DNA from: Bradyrhizobium sp. CCBAU 53351
GTDB taxonomy: Bacteria > Pseudomonadota > Alphaproteobacteria > Rhizobiales > Xanthobacteraceae
Direction: 5' to 3'
DNA: 64,000 nt
NCBI RefSeq assembly: GCF_015291745.1
Contig: NZ_CP030059.1
Coordinates: 3,995,501 to 4,059,500, forward strand
The translations under genes were made by a program, and so were the position numbers. Positions within the stretch are counted from its first letter, which is position 1. The number at the start of each line of letters is the position of its first letter. The notes under the pieces were generated by a model, which saw only the letters and a list, made by a program, of their open reading frames with translations, had not been told where the DNA came from and made no database searches. Shown here one piece after another: positions 51,538 to 60,205 of this stretch.

Positions 51538-52323
51538 CTATTCGTCGAATGCCGGCGGCTCGAACCAGTTGGTGAGCGACAAGCCGCCGTCGACGACAAA
51601 GGCAGCGCCGGTGACGTAACCGGAAAGCTTGTTCGACAGCACCGCGAGCGCCATCGGTGCGAGGTCGCCGGCCTCGCCGAGACGCCCGAGCGGAATGTGC
51701 CGCGCCAGCGCGGGATCCGCAACGAACCCGCCGGCCGCGATCGCACCGGGCACCAGCGCGTTGACGCGGATGCCGTAGCGGCCAAACGTCTTGGCCAGTT
51801 CCTTCACCAGCATCGCCATCCCCGCCTTCGCCGTCGAATAATGCGGAAGGTTGCGCGGCGTGCCCGCATGCAGCGAGGTGAGAAACAAAAACGAGCCCGG
51901 CCGCTTCGCCGCGATCAGCCGCTTTGCGAGCTCGCGGGCGAGGTGAAAGCCGGCATCGAGATTGACGGCATGCATCTGCTGCCAGGTCCTGCGATCGACC
52001 GCGAGCGCGTGATCGGCCTCCCGCCGCGGCGGCGATGCACTGTGGACGAAATGCGTGATCTCGCCCAAGGCGGCATGCGCGACGGCAAGCAGTGCGTCGC
52101 ACGTCTCCAGCTCGGCGAGATCGCCGACCCAGGGTACCGCCAGTTCAGGCTTCTCGCTGGCGCTGATCGCGGTCCTCACCCGCTCGGCGTTCACATCGGC
52201 GAACACGGTCCGGACGCCCTCGCCGACCAAGGCCTGCGCGATCGCGCGGCCGATGCCATTGCCCGCGCCGGTCACGAGCGCCGTGTCACGGATGGGGTCG
52301 AACGGCGTGCTGAACAGGCTCAT
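51538..52323 (-). CDS. Short-chain dehydrogenase/reductase
   Basis: The 261-residue Rossmann-fold protein has the cofactor motif TGAGNGIG, the NNAG-position HSASPP variant, the catalytic serine in FLTSLHAG, and YxxxK in HYSTAKAGM. The C-terminus has GRLGEAGDLAPMALAVLSNKLSGYVTGAAFVVDGG. DVNAER at the second strand favours NAD(H) over NADP(H). The substrate is unknown. ATG 52323 gives the canonical length; a longer frame adds a non-homologous N-terminus. Confidence 0.92.
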   Translation of the reverse strand: MSLFSTPFDPIRDTALVTGAGNGIGRAIAQALVGEGVRTVFADVNAERVRTAISASEKPELAVPWVGDLAELETCDALLAVAHAALGEITHFVHSASPPRREADHALAVDRRTWQQMHAVNLDAGFHLARELAKRLIAAKRPGSFLFLTSLHAGTPRNLPHYSTAKAGMAMLVKELAKTFGRYGIRVNALVPGAIAAGGFVADPALARHIPLGRLGEAGDLAPMALAVLSNKLSGYVTGAAFVVDGGLSLTNWFEPPAFDE

Positions 52324-52454
52324 GTCGCTCTCCGAGGCCGGGATACGGGCCACGATAGCGCACCGCAGCGGGAAGCGACAAATTCGCACTCGGCGCCATT
52401 GCGGAGCAGCCCGCCGGACGCTAGCCTCCCCAAAAAATGGAGGAGATACCAAGG

Positions 52455-52844
52455 ATGCGCTACGGTTTCCTGATGGCCGGCCTGTTGCTGATCGCCGCTC
52501 CGGCCCAAGCCGAGGACCATCCACGCTCGACCTATGTGACCCTGGTGCTGCAGGCCTTCGCCGCCAAGGTCGAATGCCCGGGCACGGACGTGGTCTACCA
52601 GGACCTAGTCCAGAAGGCGGAGCAGATGCACCTGCCCGATGGCACCACCGAGAAAGTGCGCAAGGCGATCGCCTGGATGCACACCGGCGGCAAGATGGGC
52701 GAGAAGCAGGATGACGATTTGATGGCTGAGGTGGCGGTGGCGACCCAGGCGACCGATCTCAACCAGCGCCGCCTCGGCATGCCCACCTGGTGCGAGGCCC
52801 AGAAGACCAACCTCGCCGGCCTGATCCGCGCCAAGGGCGGCTAG
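52455..52844 (+). CDS. Small secreted hypothetical protein
   Basis: The 129-residue protein has a signal peptide (MRYGFLMAGLLLIAAPAQA) and a helical mature part with two cysteines (KVECPGTDVV and TWCEAQKTN), which could form a disulfide. ATG 52455 follows an AAGG ribosome site. I do not recognise the family. It is presumably periplasmic. Confidence 0.75.
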   Translation: MRYGFLMAGLLLIAAPAQAEDHPRSTYVTLVLQAFAAKVECPGTDVVYQDLVQKAEQMHLPDGTTEKVRKAIAWMHTGGKMGEKQDDDLMAEVAVATQATDLNQRRLGMPTWCEAQKTNLAGLIRAKGG

Positions 52845-52952
52845 CAAGCCAACCGCCGCAGCGTTAAGCACACCGCGACGGAACCTGCGTTTCGGCCAAC
52901 AATCGTCACATTCCCGGCCAGCATGCGGGCTTCTTCATACAGGAGAACCCTC

Positions 52953-53204
52953 ATGCGGTTGACGCATCTCATTGTCGCCGGCGTGCTCGCGGTGAGCGCA
53001 GCGCTGGCCGGCCCGGCACAGGCAAGGAATTCAGACGCCCAAAAGGCCGAAGACAAAACGGCCTCGTCGTCATCGTGCAGCGCCTATCAGCAGGCGCCGG
53101 ACGGATCGTGGGAACAGCTCCCGTGCAAGGAGACAGGCGAGCGCGGCCAGCCGCAAACGCAGCATCGATCCCGCGCACCGGGATCGGACCGCGAGGAACG
53201 CTGA
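52953..53204 (+). CDS. Small secreted hypothetical protein
   Basis: The 83-residue protein has a signal peptide (MRLTHLIVAGVLAVSAALA, cut near AQA) and a short polar mature part with two cysteines (SSCSAYQQAPDGSWEQLPCKE). AGGAG lies upstream of ATG 52953. The S-C-x4-QQ-x-PDG-x-W phrase is typical of small periplasmic proteins in this genus. The function is unknown. Confidence 0.7.
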   Translation: MRLTHLIVAGVLAVSAALAGPAQARNSDAQKAEDKTASSSSCSAYQQAPDGSWEQLPCKETGERGQPQTQHRSRAPGSDREER

Positions 53205-53223
53205 ACCGCTTCCTGTCCGGCGA

Positions 53224-53409
53224 TCAGCTATGGTGAGGCCCGCGCATGATCTTCATGGCGTCGGCGATGTGACGCCATTCCTTGGCCTCGTCGGCCTCGC
53301 CGCGGCCCTCGCAGGCCTGGGCCTGCTCGGCGGCCTTCGCGATCGCAGCAAAACCGTGCTGTTCGAGCATCTGCCGCGCAACGGTGTGGACCTGGACCTC
53401 GGACATCAT
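53224..53409 (-). CDS. Small conserved hypothetical protein
   Basis: The 61-residue protein is helical and charged: VHTVARQMLEQHGFAAIAKAAEQAQACEGRGEADEAKEWRHIADAMKIMRG. It has no signal peptide. The frame is well separated from neighbours and has a GGAG ribosome site. ATG 53406 is an equally good start. The function is unknown. Confidence 0.6.
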   Translation of the reverse strand: MMSEVQVHTVARQMLEQHGFAAIAKAAEQAQACEGRGEADEAKEWRHIADAMKIMRGPHHS

Positions 53410-53616
53410 GGGCGCTCTCCGTCTGATGAGGCCGCGGGGTCTGGCTCGACTCTCCCGCGGTCTTCGACAACGATTTCGCCTCCGATGGCGTTCCCCTTAC
53501 CGTCGATCACATCGGCGGCCCCGAGAATGTGAGTACCCAAACGACAAAGGCGGCCCGCCATGCCCGGCGGACCGCCTTCACCCACCCCAAAGCTGGGAGT
53601 CGTCGGCCGCGTGCCC

Positions 53617-53898
53617 CTACGCGACCGCCACTTTCTTGCGCTCGAAATCGTTGGGCACCTCGATATCGACCTCGAGGGTCGAGACCTCGTCGCCGCGCTC
53701 GAGCCGGACGATGACCTTGGTCGGGTCCAGCATCACGTGCTTGGACACGACGGCGAGAATTTCCTCACGCAGCACGCCGAGCAGATCGGGCTGGCCACGC
53801 ATTCCGCGTTCATGGGCAAGCAGGATCTGCAGCCGTTCGCGAGCGACGGGTGCAGAGGCCTTGTTGCCGCGGAGAAGCCGAAGCAGACCCATGCTCAT
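53617..53898 (-). CDS. minE: Cell division topological specificity factor MinE
   Basis: The 93-residue protein has the membrane-targeting/anti-MinCD segment near its N-terminus (SMGLLRLLRG, then ARERLQILLAHERG) and a C-terminal dimerisation domain ending EVDIEVPNDFERKK. It stimulates MinD ATPase and sets the oscillation that keeps Z-rings at midcell. Its ATG overlaps the minD stop by four bases, the standard minC-minD-minE order. Confidence 0.96.
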   Translation of the reverse strand: MSMGLLRLLRGNKASAPVARERLQILLAHERGMRGQPDLLGVLREEILAVVSKHVMLDPTKVIVRLERGDEVSTLEVDIEVPNDFERKKVAVA

Positions 53899-54710
53899 GC
53901 AGCCCTCCGTCGCAGCAGGCGATCCATGAAGCCCTTGCGCTCGGTCGGCACCTGCATCGGCACGGTGTCGCCGCACAGCCGGCGCGCCGCGTCGATATAG
54001 GCCCGCGCCGGAGCACCTTCCGCATTCGACAACGTCACCGGCGTGCCGACGTTGGAGGCGCGCAGCACGTCCTGGCTCTCGGGAATGATGCCGAGCAAGG
54101 GTGTTGCGAGGATCTCGAGGATGTCCTCGATGGTCAGCATCTCGCCGCGCGCGGCGCGGGAGGGATCATAGCGGGTGATGAGAATATGCTTCTCGACGCG
54201 CTCGCCCTTCTCGGCCCGCACGGTCTTGGAATCGAGCATGCCGATGATGCGGTCGGAATCGCGTACCGAGGAGACTTCCGGATTGGTCACGATTACTGCC
54301 TCGTCGGCGAAGCGCATCGCCATGGAGGCGCCGCGCTCGATGCCGGCCGGGCTGTCGCAGATCACCCAGTCGAAACGGGCACGCAGATCGTCGATGACCT
54401 TGCCGACGCCCTCTTCCGTCAGCGCATCCTTGTCGCGGGTCTGCGAGGCCGGCAGCAGCCAGAGGTTCTCCAGGCGCTTGTCCTTGATCAGCGCCTGCGG
54501 GAGTTTCGCAACGCCCTGCACCACGTTGATGAGGTCGAACACGACGCGGCGTTCAGCCCCCATCACGAGGTCGAGGTTGCGCAGGCCGACGTCGAAATCG
54601 ACGACGACAACCTTGTCGCCGCGTTGCGCCAGCGCCGCTCCCAGTGCGGCGGTCGTCGTGGTCTTGCCGACGCCCCCCTTGCCTGATGTCACGACCAGTA
54701 CCTTGGCCAT
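53895..54710 (-). CDS. minD: Septum site-determining protein MinD
   Basis: The 271-residue ParA-type ATPase has the deviant Walker A motif VTSGKGGVGKTTTTAALGAAL, the switch region VVVDFDVGLRNLDLVMG, and CDSPAGIERGASMAMRFADEAVIVTNPE. The C-terminal amphipathic helix (RKGFMDRLLRRRA) is the membrane-targeting sequence. It recruits MinC to the membrane and oscillates with MinE. It lies 19 bases after minC. Confidence 0.97.
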   Translation of the reverse strand: MAKVLVVTSGKGGVGKTTTTAALGAALAQRGDKVVVVDFDVGLRNLDLVMGAERRVVFDLINVVQGVAKLPQALIKDKRLENLWLLPASQTRDKDALTEEGVGKVIDDLRARFDWVICDSPAGIERGASMAMRFADEAVIVTNPEVSSVRDSDRIIGMLDSKTVRAEKGERVEKHILITRYDPSRAARGEMLTIEDILEILATPLLGIIPESQDVLRASNVGTPVTLSNAEGAPARAYIDAARRLCGDTVPMQVPTERKGFMDRLLRRRAA

Positions 54711-54729
54711 CTCTGAAATCTCCTTCTGG

Positions 54730-55431
54730 TCAGTTCAGCGCGGTAATTCGCATTGTGTTGCCTTGCAGGAAGGCTTGGGCAGGCCGGCCGCGGAGCGCGG
54801 CGTCGATATCGTCGGCGGTCTGATAAAACCCATCGATCGCAAGCAGTTCGGCTTCGATCTTCTGACAATAGATGCGCGCGCTGGTGTGACCGTTCACGCC
54901 CGCCATGGCGCGGCCGCGCAGCGCGCCGTAGACGTGGATCGAGCCGCCGGCGACCACCTCCGCGCCGGAGCCCACCGAACCCAGGATGGTGACGTCGCCT
55001 TCCGGGAAGATCACGGTCTGCCCCGAACGCACCGGGTTTTCCAGCAGCAGCGAGGTCGGCTTGGCCTCGGCCTTGGTCTCGGGTTTCTTCGGCGCGCTTG
55101 GCTCGACCACGCAACTGCGTCCGCCCGACAGCAGCGGCGGCATCATCGGGGTCAGCCTTGCCTCTTCAACGCCCTCGATGCCGAGCACGCGGATGTTGCG
55201 ATCCTGCAGGCTGGTGAGCAGATGACCGATGCCGGACTGGCTGAGATCGACCGAGGACAGGTCGATCACCACGGGCCGGCCCGCAAAGAAGCCCGGCGAG
55301 CGCGCGATGGTGGTGTCGATCTCCTGCAGCCAGTCCTGGACCGGAACCGTTGGCGTAAACACGAAAGCCACGTAGGAGCGCCCGCGCAGGCGCACCATTT
55401 GGCGTTGAGGTTTGACTGCAGCCTCCATCAC
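54730..55431 (-). CDS. minC: Septum site-determining protein MinC
   Basis: The 233-residue protein has the N-terminal FtsZ-inhibiting domain (RLRGRSYVAFVFTPTVPVQDWLQEIDTTIARSPGFF) and, after a Pro/Lys linker at about residue 120, the beta-helical MinD-binding domain (VRSGQTVIFPEGDVTILGSVGSGAEVVAGGSIHVYGALRGRAMAGVNG). It blocks FtsZ polymerisation at the poles. It is the first gene of minCDE and its promoter must lie in the AT-rich 55432-55500. Confidence 0.95.
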   Translation of the reverse strand: MMEAAVKPQRQMVRLRGRSYVAFVFTPTVPVQDWLQEIDTTIARSPGFFAGRPVVIDLSSVDLSQSGIGHLLTSLQDRNIRVLGIEGVEEARLTPMMPPLLSGGRSCVVEPSAPKKPETKAEAKPTSLLLENPVRSGQTVIFPEGDVTILGSVGSGAEVVAGGSIHVYGALRGRAMAGVNGHTSARIYCQKIEAELLAIDGFYQTADDIDAALRGRPAQAFLQGNTMRITALN

Positions 55432-55542
55432 GGCCGACTCGTTCCCTATTATTGAATGGTTAACGATGCGGCGAATATGGTTAACGGTCGGTTAATTCTC
55501 CGTGGGAATACGTGGGGGATGGGCAGGCTGGAGCCGCTTTCT

Positions 55543-55671
55543 TGTCCCGGACGCGCTGCAGCGTGCAACGCTGCTGCGCAGAGCCGTCTCCCCTCCCGGA
55601 TCATGCTCTCGGCAAAATGGGCCCCGGCCCTGCAGCGCACCGTCTAAGGGACGCTGCGCTGCGTCCGGGGC
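55543..55671. repeat. REP-like composite palindrome, family A copy 2
   Basis: GTCCCGGACGC at 55543 is mirrored by GCGTCCGGGGC at the right end, with nested arms around CTGCAGCGTGCAACGCTGCTGC at the left. It extends the 14408 copy with an inserted middle segment. It sits between minC and the substrate-binding gene. Confidence 0.7.
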
Positions 55672-55701
55672 ACGTGCGGGGAACGGGGCAACGGCTGCCC
55701 T

Positions 55702-56706
55702 CTACTTCTTCACCTTGCTCGCATCCATCTTGATACTGGGATCCAGCATCTTGGTCGTGAACACCGTGGTCACGTCGAACGGCTTCTCCATGCCGAGATA
55801 GGTCTGGACCAGCTCGTAATCCTTCTTCATCCGCTCGCCGTCGATCCAGCCGAGGCCCTTGGTGGTGGTGAACTCGTCCGTCATCAGGAATTTGATGCGC
55901 TCCCACTGGCGCTCCTGGTTCTCCTTGTCGAGACCGGAGACCTGGTCGAGCAGCGCCTTCAGGCACGGCGTGGCGTCGGCAACACAGGCGGCAAAGGCCT
56001 TCTGCGTGACGCGCACGAAGTCTTCGACGACCTTCGGGTTCTTCTGCAAATACGCGCCATTGACGATCAGCGAATTGCCGTAGGGATTGAGCCCGATGTC
56101 CTTCCAGTTGACGTAGCCGAGGTCGGGCCCGAACTCGATCACCTTCAGGTCGTGCTCGTTGTAGAAGTCGCTGATGATGTCGACGGTGTGGCTCTTCAGG
56201 GCCGCGATCTTCGCGGTCGGCCCGACATTGACGAAGCCGACGGAGTCCGGCGCGAGCCCTGCGGCTTTGGCGAAGGCCGGCCACATCACGCGCGAGGCAT
56301 CGCCGGGCGGATTGCCGATCTTGTGGCCTGCAAAATCCTTCACCCCGTTCACGCCATAGCTCTTCAGCCAATAGAAGGTCTGCCCGGTATTGGCGTAGAC
56401 GCTCATCACGGCAACGGTGTCGGCGCCCTTACTCTTGGCCACCAGCATGGTGGCGAGATCGGCGACGCCGAAGGGCGAGCCGCCCGAGCCCACCTTGGCG
56501 GCGGAGACGCCGGAGCCCTTGCCGACCTCGATGGAGAGGTCGATGCCCGCCTTCTCGTACCAGCCCTGCGCCTTGGCGTAATAATACGGCGAGTGGTCGG
56601 CCGTCGGCGTCCAGTTGAGGATCAGGTTGACCGCCTCGCCCGCGCTCGCCGGCAGCGCCGGCAAACCGAGCATCAGGGCCACAACAGCCGCCTGCAAACG
56701 CTTCAT
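55702..56706 (-). CDS. ABC transporter substrate-binding protein, NMT1/THI5-like
   Basis: The 334-residue periplasmic protein has a signal peptide ending at ASAG and the family phrases NLILNWTPTADHSPYYYAKAQGWYEKAGIDLSIEVG, SPFGVADLATMLVAKSKGADTVAVMSVYA and VNVGPTAKIAALKSHTVDIISDFYNEHD. NMT1/THI5-like proteins bind pyrimidines, riboflavin-like or other small heterocyclic or sulfonate ligands. It is divergent from a TetR gene and clearly belongs with the permease and ATPase downstream of that TetR. ATG 56706 has a GAGGAGAG ribosome site. Confidence 0.9.
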   Translation of the reverse strand: MKRLQAAVVALMLGLPALPASAGEAVNLILNWTPTADHSPYYYAKAQGWYEKAGIDLSIEVGKGSGVSAAKVGSGGSPFGVADLATMLVAKSKGADTVAVMSVYANTGQTFYWLKSYGVNGVKDFAGHKIGNPPGDASRVMWPAFAKAAGLAPDSVGFVNVGPTAKIAALKSHTVDIISDFYNEHDLKVIEFGPDLGYVNWKDIGLNPYGNSLIVNGAYLQKNPKVVEDFVRVTQKAFAACVADATPCLKALLDQVSGLDKENQERQWERIKFLMTDEFTTTKGLGWIDGERMKKDYELVQTYLGMEKPFDVTTVFTTKMLDPSIKMDASKVKK

Positions 56707-56788
56707 CGCATCTCTCCTCATGCCAGCGACCCGGCTTGTCGCTCTCCCCTCGTGAGGATACCAATGCAACAAGCCCGCCCTCCACTTG

Positions 56789-56804
56789 TCAACTGTTTGG
56801 TTGG
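56789..56804. promoter_or_regulatory. TetR operator half of a pair, upstream of tetR and substrate-binding gene
   Basis: TCAACTGTTTGGTTGG matches the palindrome at 57455 in 12 of 16 positions. It lies just before ATG 56807 and within the divergent control region. Confidence 0.6.
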
Positions 56805-56806
56805 AA

Positions 56807-57454
56807 ATGCCCGCAAAACGATCTGGCGACACCGTGCCGCAGCGCCGAGACCCCGTCGCCACCCGCAAGAAGCTGCTCACCGCGGCCCGCCTGGAATTCG
56901 CCCGGCACGGCTTTGCGGGCGCCCGCGTCGACGAGATCGCGATGCGCGCCGGCGTCAACAAGCAGCTCGTCTACCACTATTTCGGCGACAAGGACGCGCT
57001 CTACCTCGCCGTGCTGGAATGGGTCTATGAAGACATCCGCGAGCAGGAGCGCAAGCTCAACCTCGAAGGCCTGCCGCCGGAAAAGGCAATCCGCAACCTG
57101 ATCGAAGCCTCGTTCGACCATCTGGCCGCAAACCCCGATTTCATCGTGCTTTTGAACGACGAGAACCGCGGCGGCGCCCGCCACGTCCGCGGCTCGACGC
57201 GGCTGGAAGCGATGCACTCCCCGCTCGTGAAGAGCGTTTCGAATATCCTCAACGAAGGGGTGCGCGCGGGCGTGTTCCGCAAGGGGATCGACCCGGTCCA
57301 GCTCTATATCTCCATTGCGGGCCTTAGCTATTTCTTCTTCTCCAACACACCAACATTGTCGGCGATCTTTGGCAAGGACCTGTCGAGCCGCAGCCAGCGC
57401 AGCGCCCGCCGCCGCCATGTCGCTGATCTGGTGCTGCAGTCGCTCCGGCCCTAA
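56807..57454 (+). CDS. TetR family regulator of the ABC-transporter operon
   Basis: The 215-residue protein has the TetR helix-turn-helix (LLTAARLEFARHGFAGARVDEIAMRAGVNKQLVYHYFGDKDALYLAVLEWVYED) and a RutR-like C-terminal domain ending VADLVLQSLRP. RutR-type regulators respond to pyrimidine-related ligands, which agrees with the NMT1/THI5 binding protein but is inference. A TTG start at 56786 would place the first residues over the operator, so ATG 56807 is preferred. It reads into the permease operon. Confidence 0.9.
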   Translation: MPAKRSGDTVPQRRDPVATRKKLLTAARLEFARHGFAGARVDEIAMRAGVNKQLVYHYFGDKDALYLAVLEWVYEDIREQERKLNLEGLPPEKAIRNLIEASFDHLAANPDFIVLLNDENRGGARHVRGSTRLEAMHSPLVKSVSNILNEGVRAGVFRKGIDPVQLYISIAGLSYFFFSNTPTLSAIFGKDLSSRSQRSARRRHVADLVLQSLRP

Positions 57455-57470
57455 TCAACCAATTGGTTGA
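57455..57470. promoter_or_regulatory. Perfect palindromic operator before the ABC/catabolic operon
   Basis: TCAACCAATTGGTTGA is a perfect 16-base palindrome directly after the tetR stop codon and 83 bases before the permease GTG. Its degenerate copy lies before tetR itself. Confidence 0.8.
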
Positions 57471-57553
57471 AACTTTCCCCGAAGGCGGCTAGGCTCGTGA
57501 CTGCTTAGGCTGAAGATTTGCGGCATCGTCGCCGCGCCAACAGGGAGCAAGCG

Positions 57554-58327
57554 GTGGTGACAGCAGACGGGGCACGCACCTCGCGCAGCTTTGCGATCAT
57601 CCTGATCGTGCACCTCGCCGTGCTCGTGCTCTGGCAGGTCGCGGTCGACGCTTTCCACGTGCCGAAATTCATCCTGCCCTCGCCGCTCGCGACGGTGCAG
57701 ACCCTGGGCACCGCAGGCTATGCCTGGGGCGCCAACACGCTGGTGACGGCGGTCGAGATCCTCGGCGGCTTCGCGCTCGGCGCCTTCGTCGGCGTCGCGC
57801 TCGCGGTGATCTTCAGCTGGGCACCGCTGCTCAGCCTCGTGCTGCTGCCGCTGTTCGTGACGCTGAACATGATCCCGAAGGTCGCGCTCGGCCCGCTCTT
57901 CATCGTCTGGTTCTCCTACGGCATCGTGCCGAACATCCTGATCGCGTTCAGCATCTGCTTCTTCCCGATCCTGCTCACCACCGCGCGCGGCCTGCGCGAG
58001 GTCGAGCCGGATCTGCTCGATCTCGTCAAATCGCTGCGCGGCTCGCGCTGGACGCTATTCCGCAAGATCCAGCTGCCGGGATCGCTGCCTTACATCTTCT
58101 CCGGCATGAAGGTCGGCGCCATCCTGGCGGTGGCCGGCGCCATCGTCGGCGAGTTCATCGCCTCCGAGCGCGGGCTCGGCTACCTCATGATCCAGGTGCA
58201 GTCCTCGCTCGACACGCCCGCAATGGTGATGGCCGTCGTGCTGCTGACGCTGCTCGGCGTCGCGCTTTACGGCCTCGTCCTCGCCCTCGAACGCATGTTC
58301 GTGGTCGGCGACGCCAGGCAGACTTAG
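57554..58327 (+). CDS. ABC transporter permease (NitT/TauT type)
   Basis: The 257-residue protein has six transmembrane helices and the BPD permease EAA loop (LRGSRWTLFRKIQLPGSLPYIFSGMKVGAILAVAGAIVGEF). It belongs to the TauC/SsuC/ThiX group that works with NMT1-like binding proteins. The GTG at 57554 follows AGGGAG at a good distance. It is the first gene of a five-gene operon ending with the matching ATPase. Confidence 0.92.
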   Translation: MVTADGARTSRSFAIILIVHLAVLVLWQVAVDAFHVPKFILPSPLATVQTLGTAGYAWGANTLVTAVEILGGFALGAFVGVALAVIFSWAPLLSLVLLPLFVTLNMIPKVALGPLFIVWFSYGIVPNILIAFSICFFPILLTTARGLREVEPDLLDLVKSLRGSRWTLFRKIQLPGSLPYIFSGMKVGAILAVAGAIVGEFIASERGLGYLMIQVQSSLDTPAMVMAVVLLTLLGVALYGLVLALERMFVVGDARQT

Positions 58328-58353
58328 CAACGGCAGACCTAAAGGACAGAACC

Positions 58354-59391
58354 ATGCTGCTCACTCGCCAGACGCTGCCGAAGACCATCCCCGATATCGC
58401 AGCCCTCGACGATCTCTTGTGCCGGCCGACGCAGGCCCTGATCGACGATCTCAAGAAGGTCGAGGGCGACATCATGATCCTGGGTGTCGGCGGCAAGATG
58501 GGGCCGACGCTGGCGGGGCTCGCGAAAGCCGCCGCGCCCGAACGCCGCGTCATCGGCGTCGCCCGCTTCAGCGAGGCCGGCGTGAAGGACTGGCTGCACG
58601 CGCGCGGGGTCGAAACGATCAGCTGCGACCTGATGGACGAAAAAGCGATCGCGGTGCTGCCGAAGGCGCCGAACATCGTCTTCATGGCCGGCCGCAAGTT
58701 CGGGGCCGAGGGCGATCTGGCGCTGACCTGGGCGATGAACGCGCATGTGCCGGCGCTGGTCGCACAGGCCTTCCCCTCCTCGCGCATCGTGGCGTTCTCG
58801 ACCGGCTGCGTCTATCCGTTCGTGCCCGTCGACGGCAAAGGCTCGACCGAGGAGATGGCGCCGAACCCACCCGGCGAATACGCGCAATCCTGCGTCGGCC
58901 GCGAGCGGATGTTCGAATATTTCTCGCACAAATTCGCAACGCCCGGACGCCTGTTCCGCCTCAATTACGCGATCGACATGCGCTACGGCGTGCTGCACGA
59001 CATCGCGACGAAGGTGCTCGCGGGCACGCCGATCGACGTCAGCCTCGGCCACGTCAATTTCATCTGGCAGGGCGATGCCTCCGCGCAGGCGCTGCGCTGC
59101 CTTGCCCACTGCACCACACCGACCTCGCCGATCAATGTCAGCGGCCACGAGATCCTGGCGGTGCGCGATCTCGCGCAGAAATTCGGCGCGAGGTTCGGCC
59201 GCGCCCCGGTGCTGACGGGCAAGGAGGAGCCGACCGCATGGCTAACCGACACCTCCAAGGCGGTCGAGCGGTTCGGCCTTCCCGTCGTCGACACCGAGCA
59301 GCTGATCGCCTGGACCGCGGATTGGGTCTCGCGCTCCATGCCGAGCCTCGGCAAGCCGACCAAATACGAGGTGCGCGATGGCCGTTACTGA
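58354..59391 (+). CDS. NAD-dependent epimerase/dehydratase-like protein
   Basis: The 345-residue protein has an extended-SDR Rossmann fold (IMILGVGGKMGPTLAGLAKAA with glycine loop) and family landmarks IVAFSTGCVYPF, MAPNPPGEYAQSCVGRE and NVSGHEILAVRDLAQKFG. The usual YxxxK pair is altered: the tyrosine is in EYAQS and no lysine stands four residues after it. Catalysis may therefore be changed, or the protein may only bind the cofactor. Its end overlaps the GNAT gene by 14 bases. Confidence 0.85.
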   Translation: MLLTRQTLPKTIPDIAALDDLLCRPTQALIDDLKKVEGDIMILGVGGKMGPTLAGLAKAAAPERRVIGVARFSEAGVKDWLHARGVETISCDLMDEKAIAVLPKAPNIVFMAGRKFGAEGDLALTWAMNAHVPALVAQAFPSSRIVAFSTGCVYPFVPVDGKGSTEEMAPNPPGEYAQSCVGRERMFEYFSHKFATPGRLFRLNYAIDMRYGVLHDIATKVLAGTPIDVSLGHVNFIWQGDASAQALRCLAHCTTPTSPINVSGHEILAVRDLAQKFGARFGRAPVLTGKEEPTAWLTDTSKAVERFGLPVVDTEQLIAWTADWVSRSMPSLGKPTKYEVRDGRY

Positions 59392-60199
59392 CGCCCCGCC
59401 CATCATCAAGCTCGGCGTCGACGACGCGATCGCAGGCCTGGCGTTGTCGACGGAAGCGCGGTGGAACCAGACCGAGGAGGACTGGCGCATCTTCCTGCGC
59501 GACGGGATCGTCTTCGGCATTCGTGACGGCATGCGGCTGGTCGCAACCGCTGCCTTGCTGCCCTATTCCGGCAACAATGCCTGGATCAGCATGGTGCTGG
59601 TCTCAGCAACGCATCGCCGCCGCGGCCTTGCCACCCGTCTCGTCGACGCCTGCCTGGAAACGGCACGAAAGAACGGCCTGACCAGCTGGCTCGATGCCAC
59701 GCCCGACGGCGCGGCCGTCTACGGACCGCTGGGGTTCATGCCGACCCTGCAATTGCGCCGCCTGAAGCTGGTGAAGCCTGCGCGGGCCGAAGCACCGCCA
59801 ATATCATCCGCCACGCTCGATGCGCTTCGTGCGCGCGATTGGCGCGCCACCGGTTTCGACCGGACCGCACTCCTCTCCGCCTTCGTGCAGCGCTCCGGCT
59901 CGCGTATCGTCGCCGCGAACGGCGCCATCGCGCTGGTGCGAGACGGCCGGACCGCCCGCCATATCGGTCCCTTGCTTGCCGACAATGCCGCGGCAGCCCT
60001 GGCTCTGGTTGACGCGATCGTGCGATCCGAGACAGGCCCGCTGCTGCTCGACGCCGTCGCGTCGCAAGCCCCGTTCCTCGAAGGCTTGACGGCCACCGGC
60101 TGGAGTGTCGAGCGCCCGTTCCAGCGCATGCGGTTCGGCCCCGCCACCGTCATGGGTGACGAAACCCCGTTCGCCGTCGCCGGCCCCGAATTCGGATAG
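59378..60199 (+). CDS. GNAT family N-acetyltransferase
   Basis: The 273-residue protein has the acetyl-CoA-binding motif in SMVLVSATHRRRGLATRLVDACLE at about residues 70-95, followed by a second domain of about 120 residues (SGSRIVAANGAIALVRDGRTARHIGPLL) also resembling a GNAT half. The two-domain layout fits acetyltransferases acting on small amines. It overlaps the previous gene by 14 bases and is 6 bases from the next, so it belongs firmly to the operon. Confidence 0.88.
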   Translation: MAVTDAPPIIKLGVDDAIAGLALSTEARWNQTEEDWRIFLRDGIVFGIRDGMRLVATAALLPYSGNNAWISMVLVSATHRRRGLATRLVDACLETARKNGLTSWLDATPDGAAVYGPLGFMPTLQLRRLKLVKPARAEAPPISSATLDALRARDWRATGFDRTALLSAFVQRSGSRIVAANGAIALVRDGRTARHIGPLLADNAAAALALVDAIVRSETGPLLLDAVASQAPFLEGLTATGWSVERPFQRMRFGPATVMGDETPFAVAGPEFG

Positions 60200-60205
60200 G
60201 ACATC

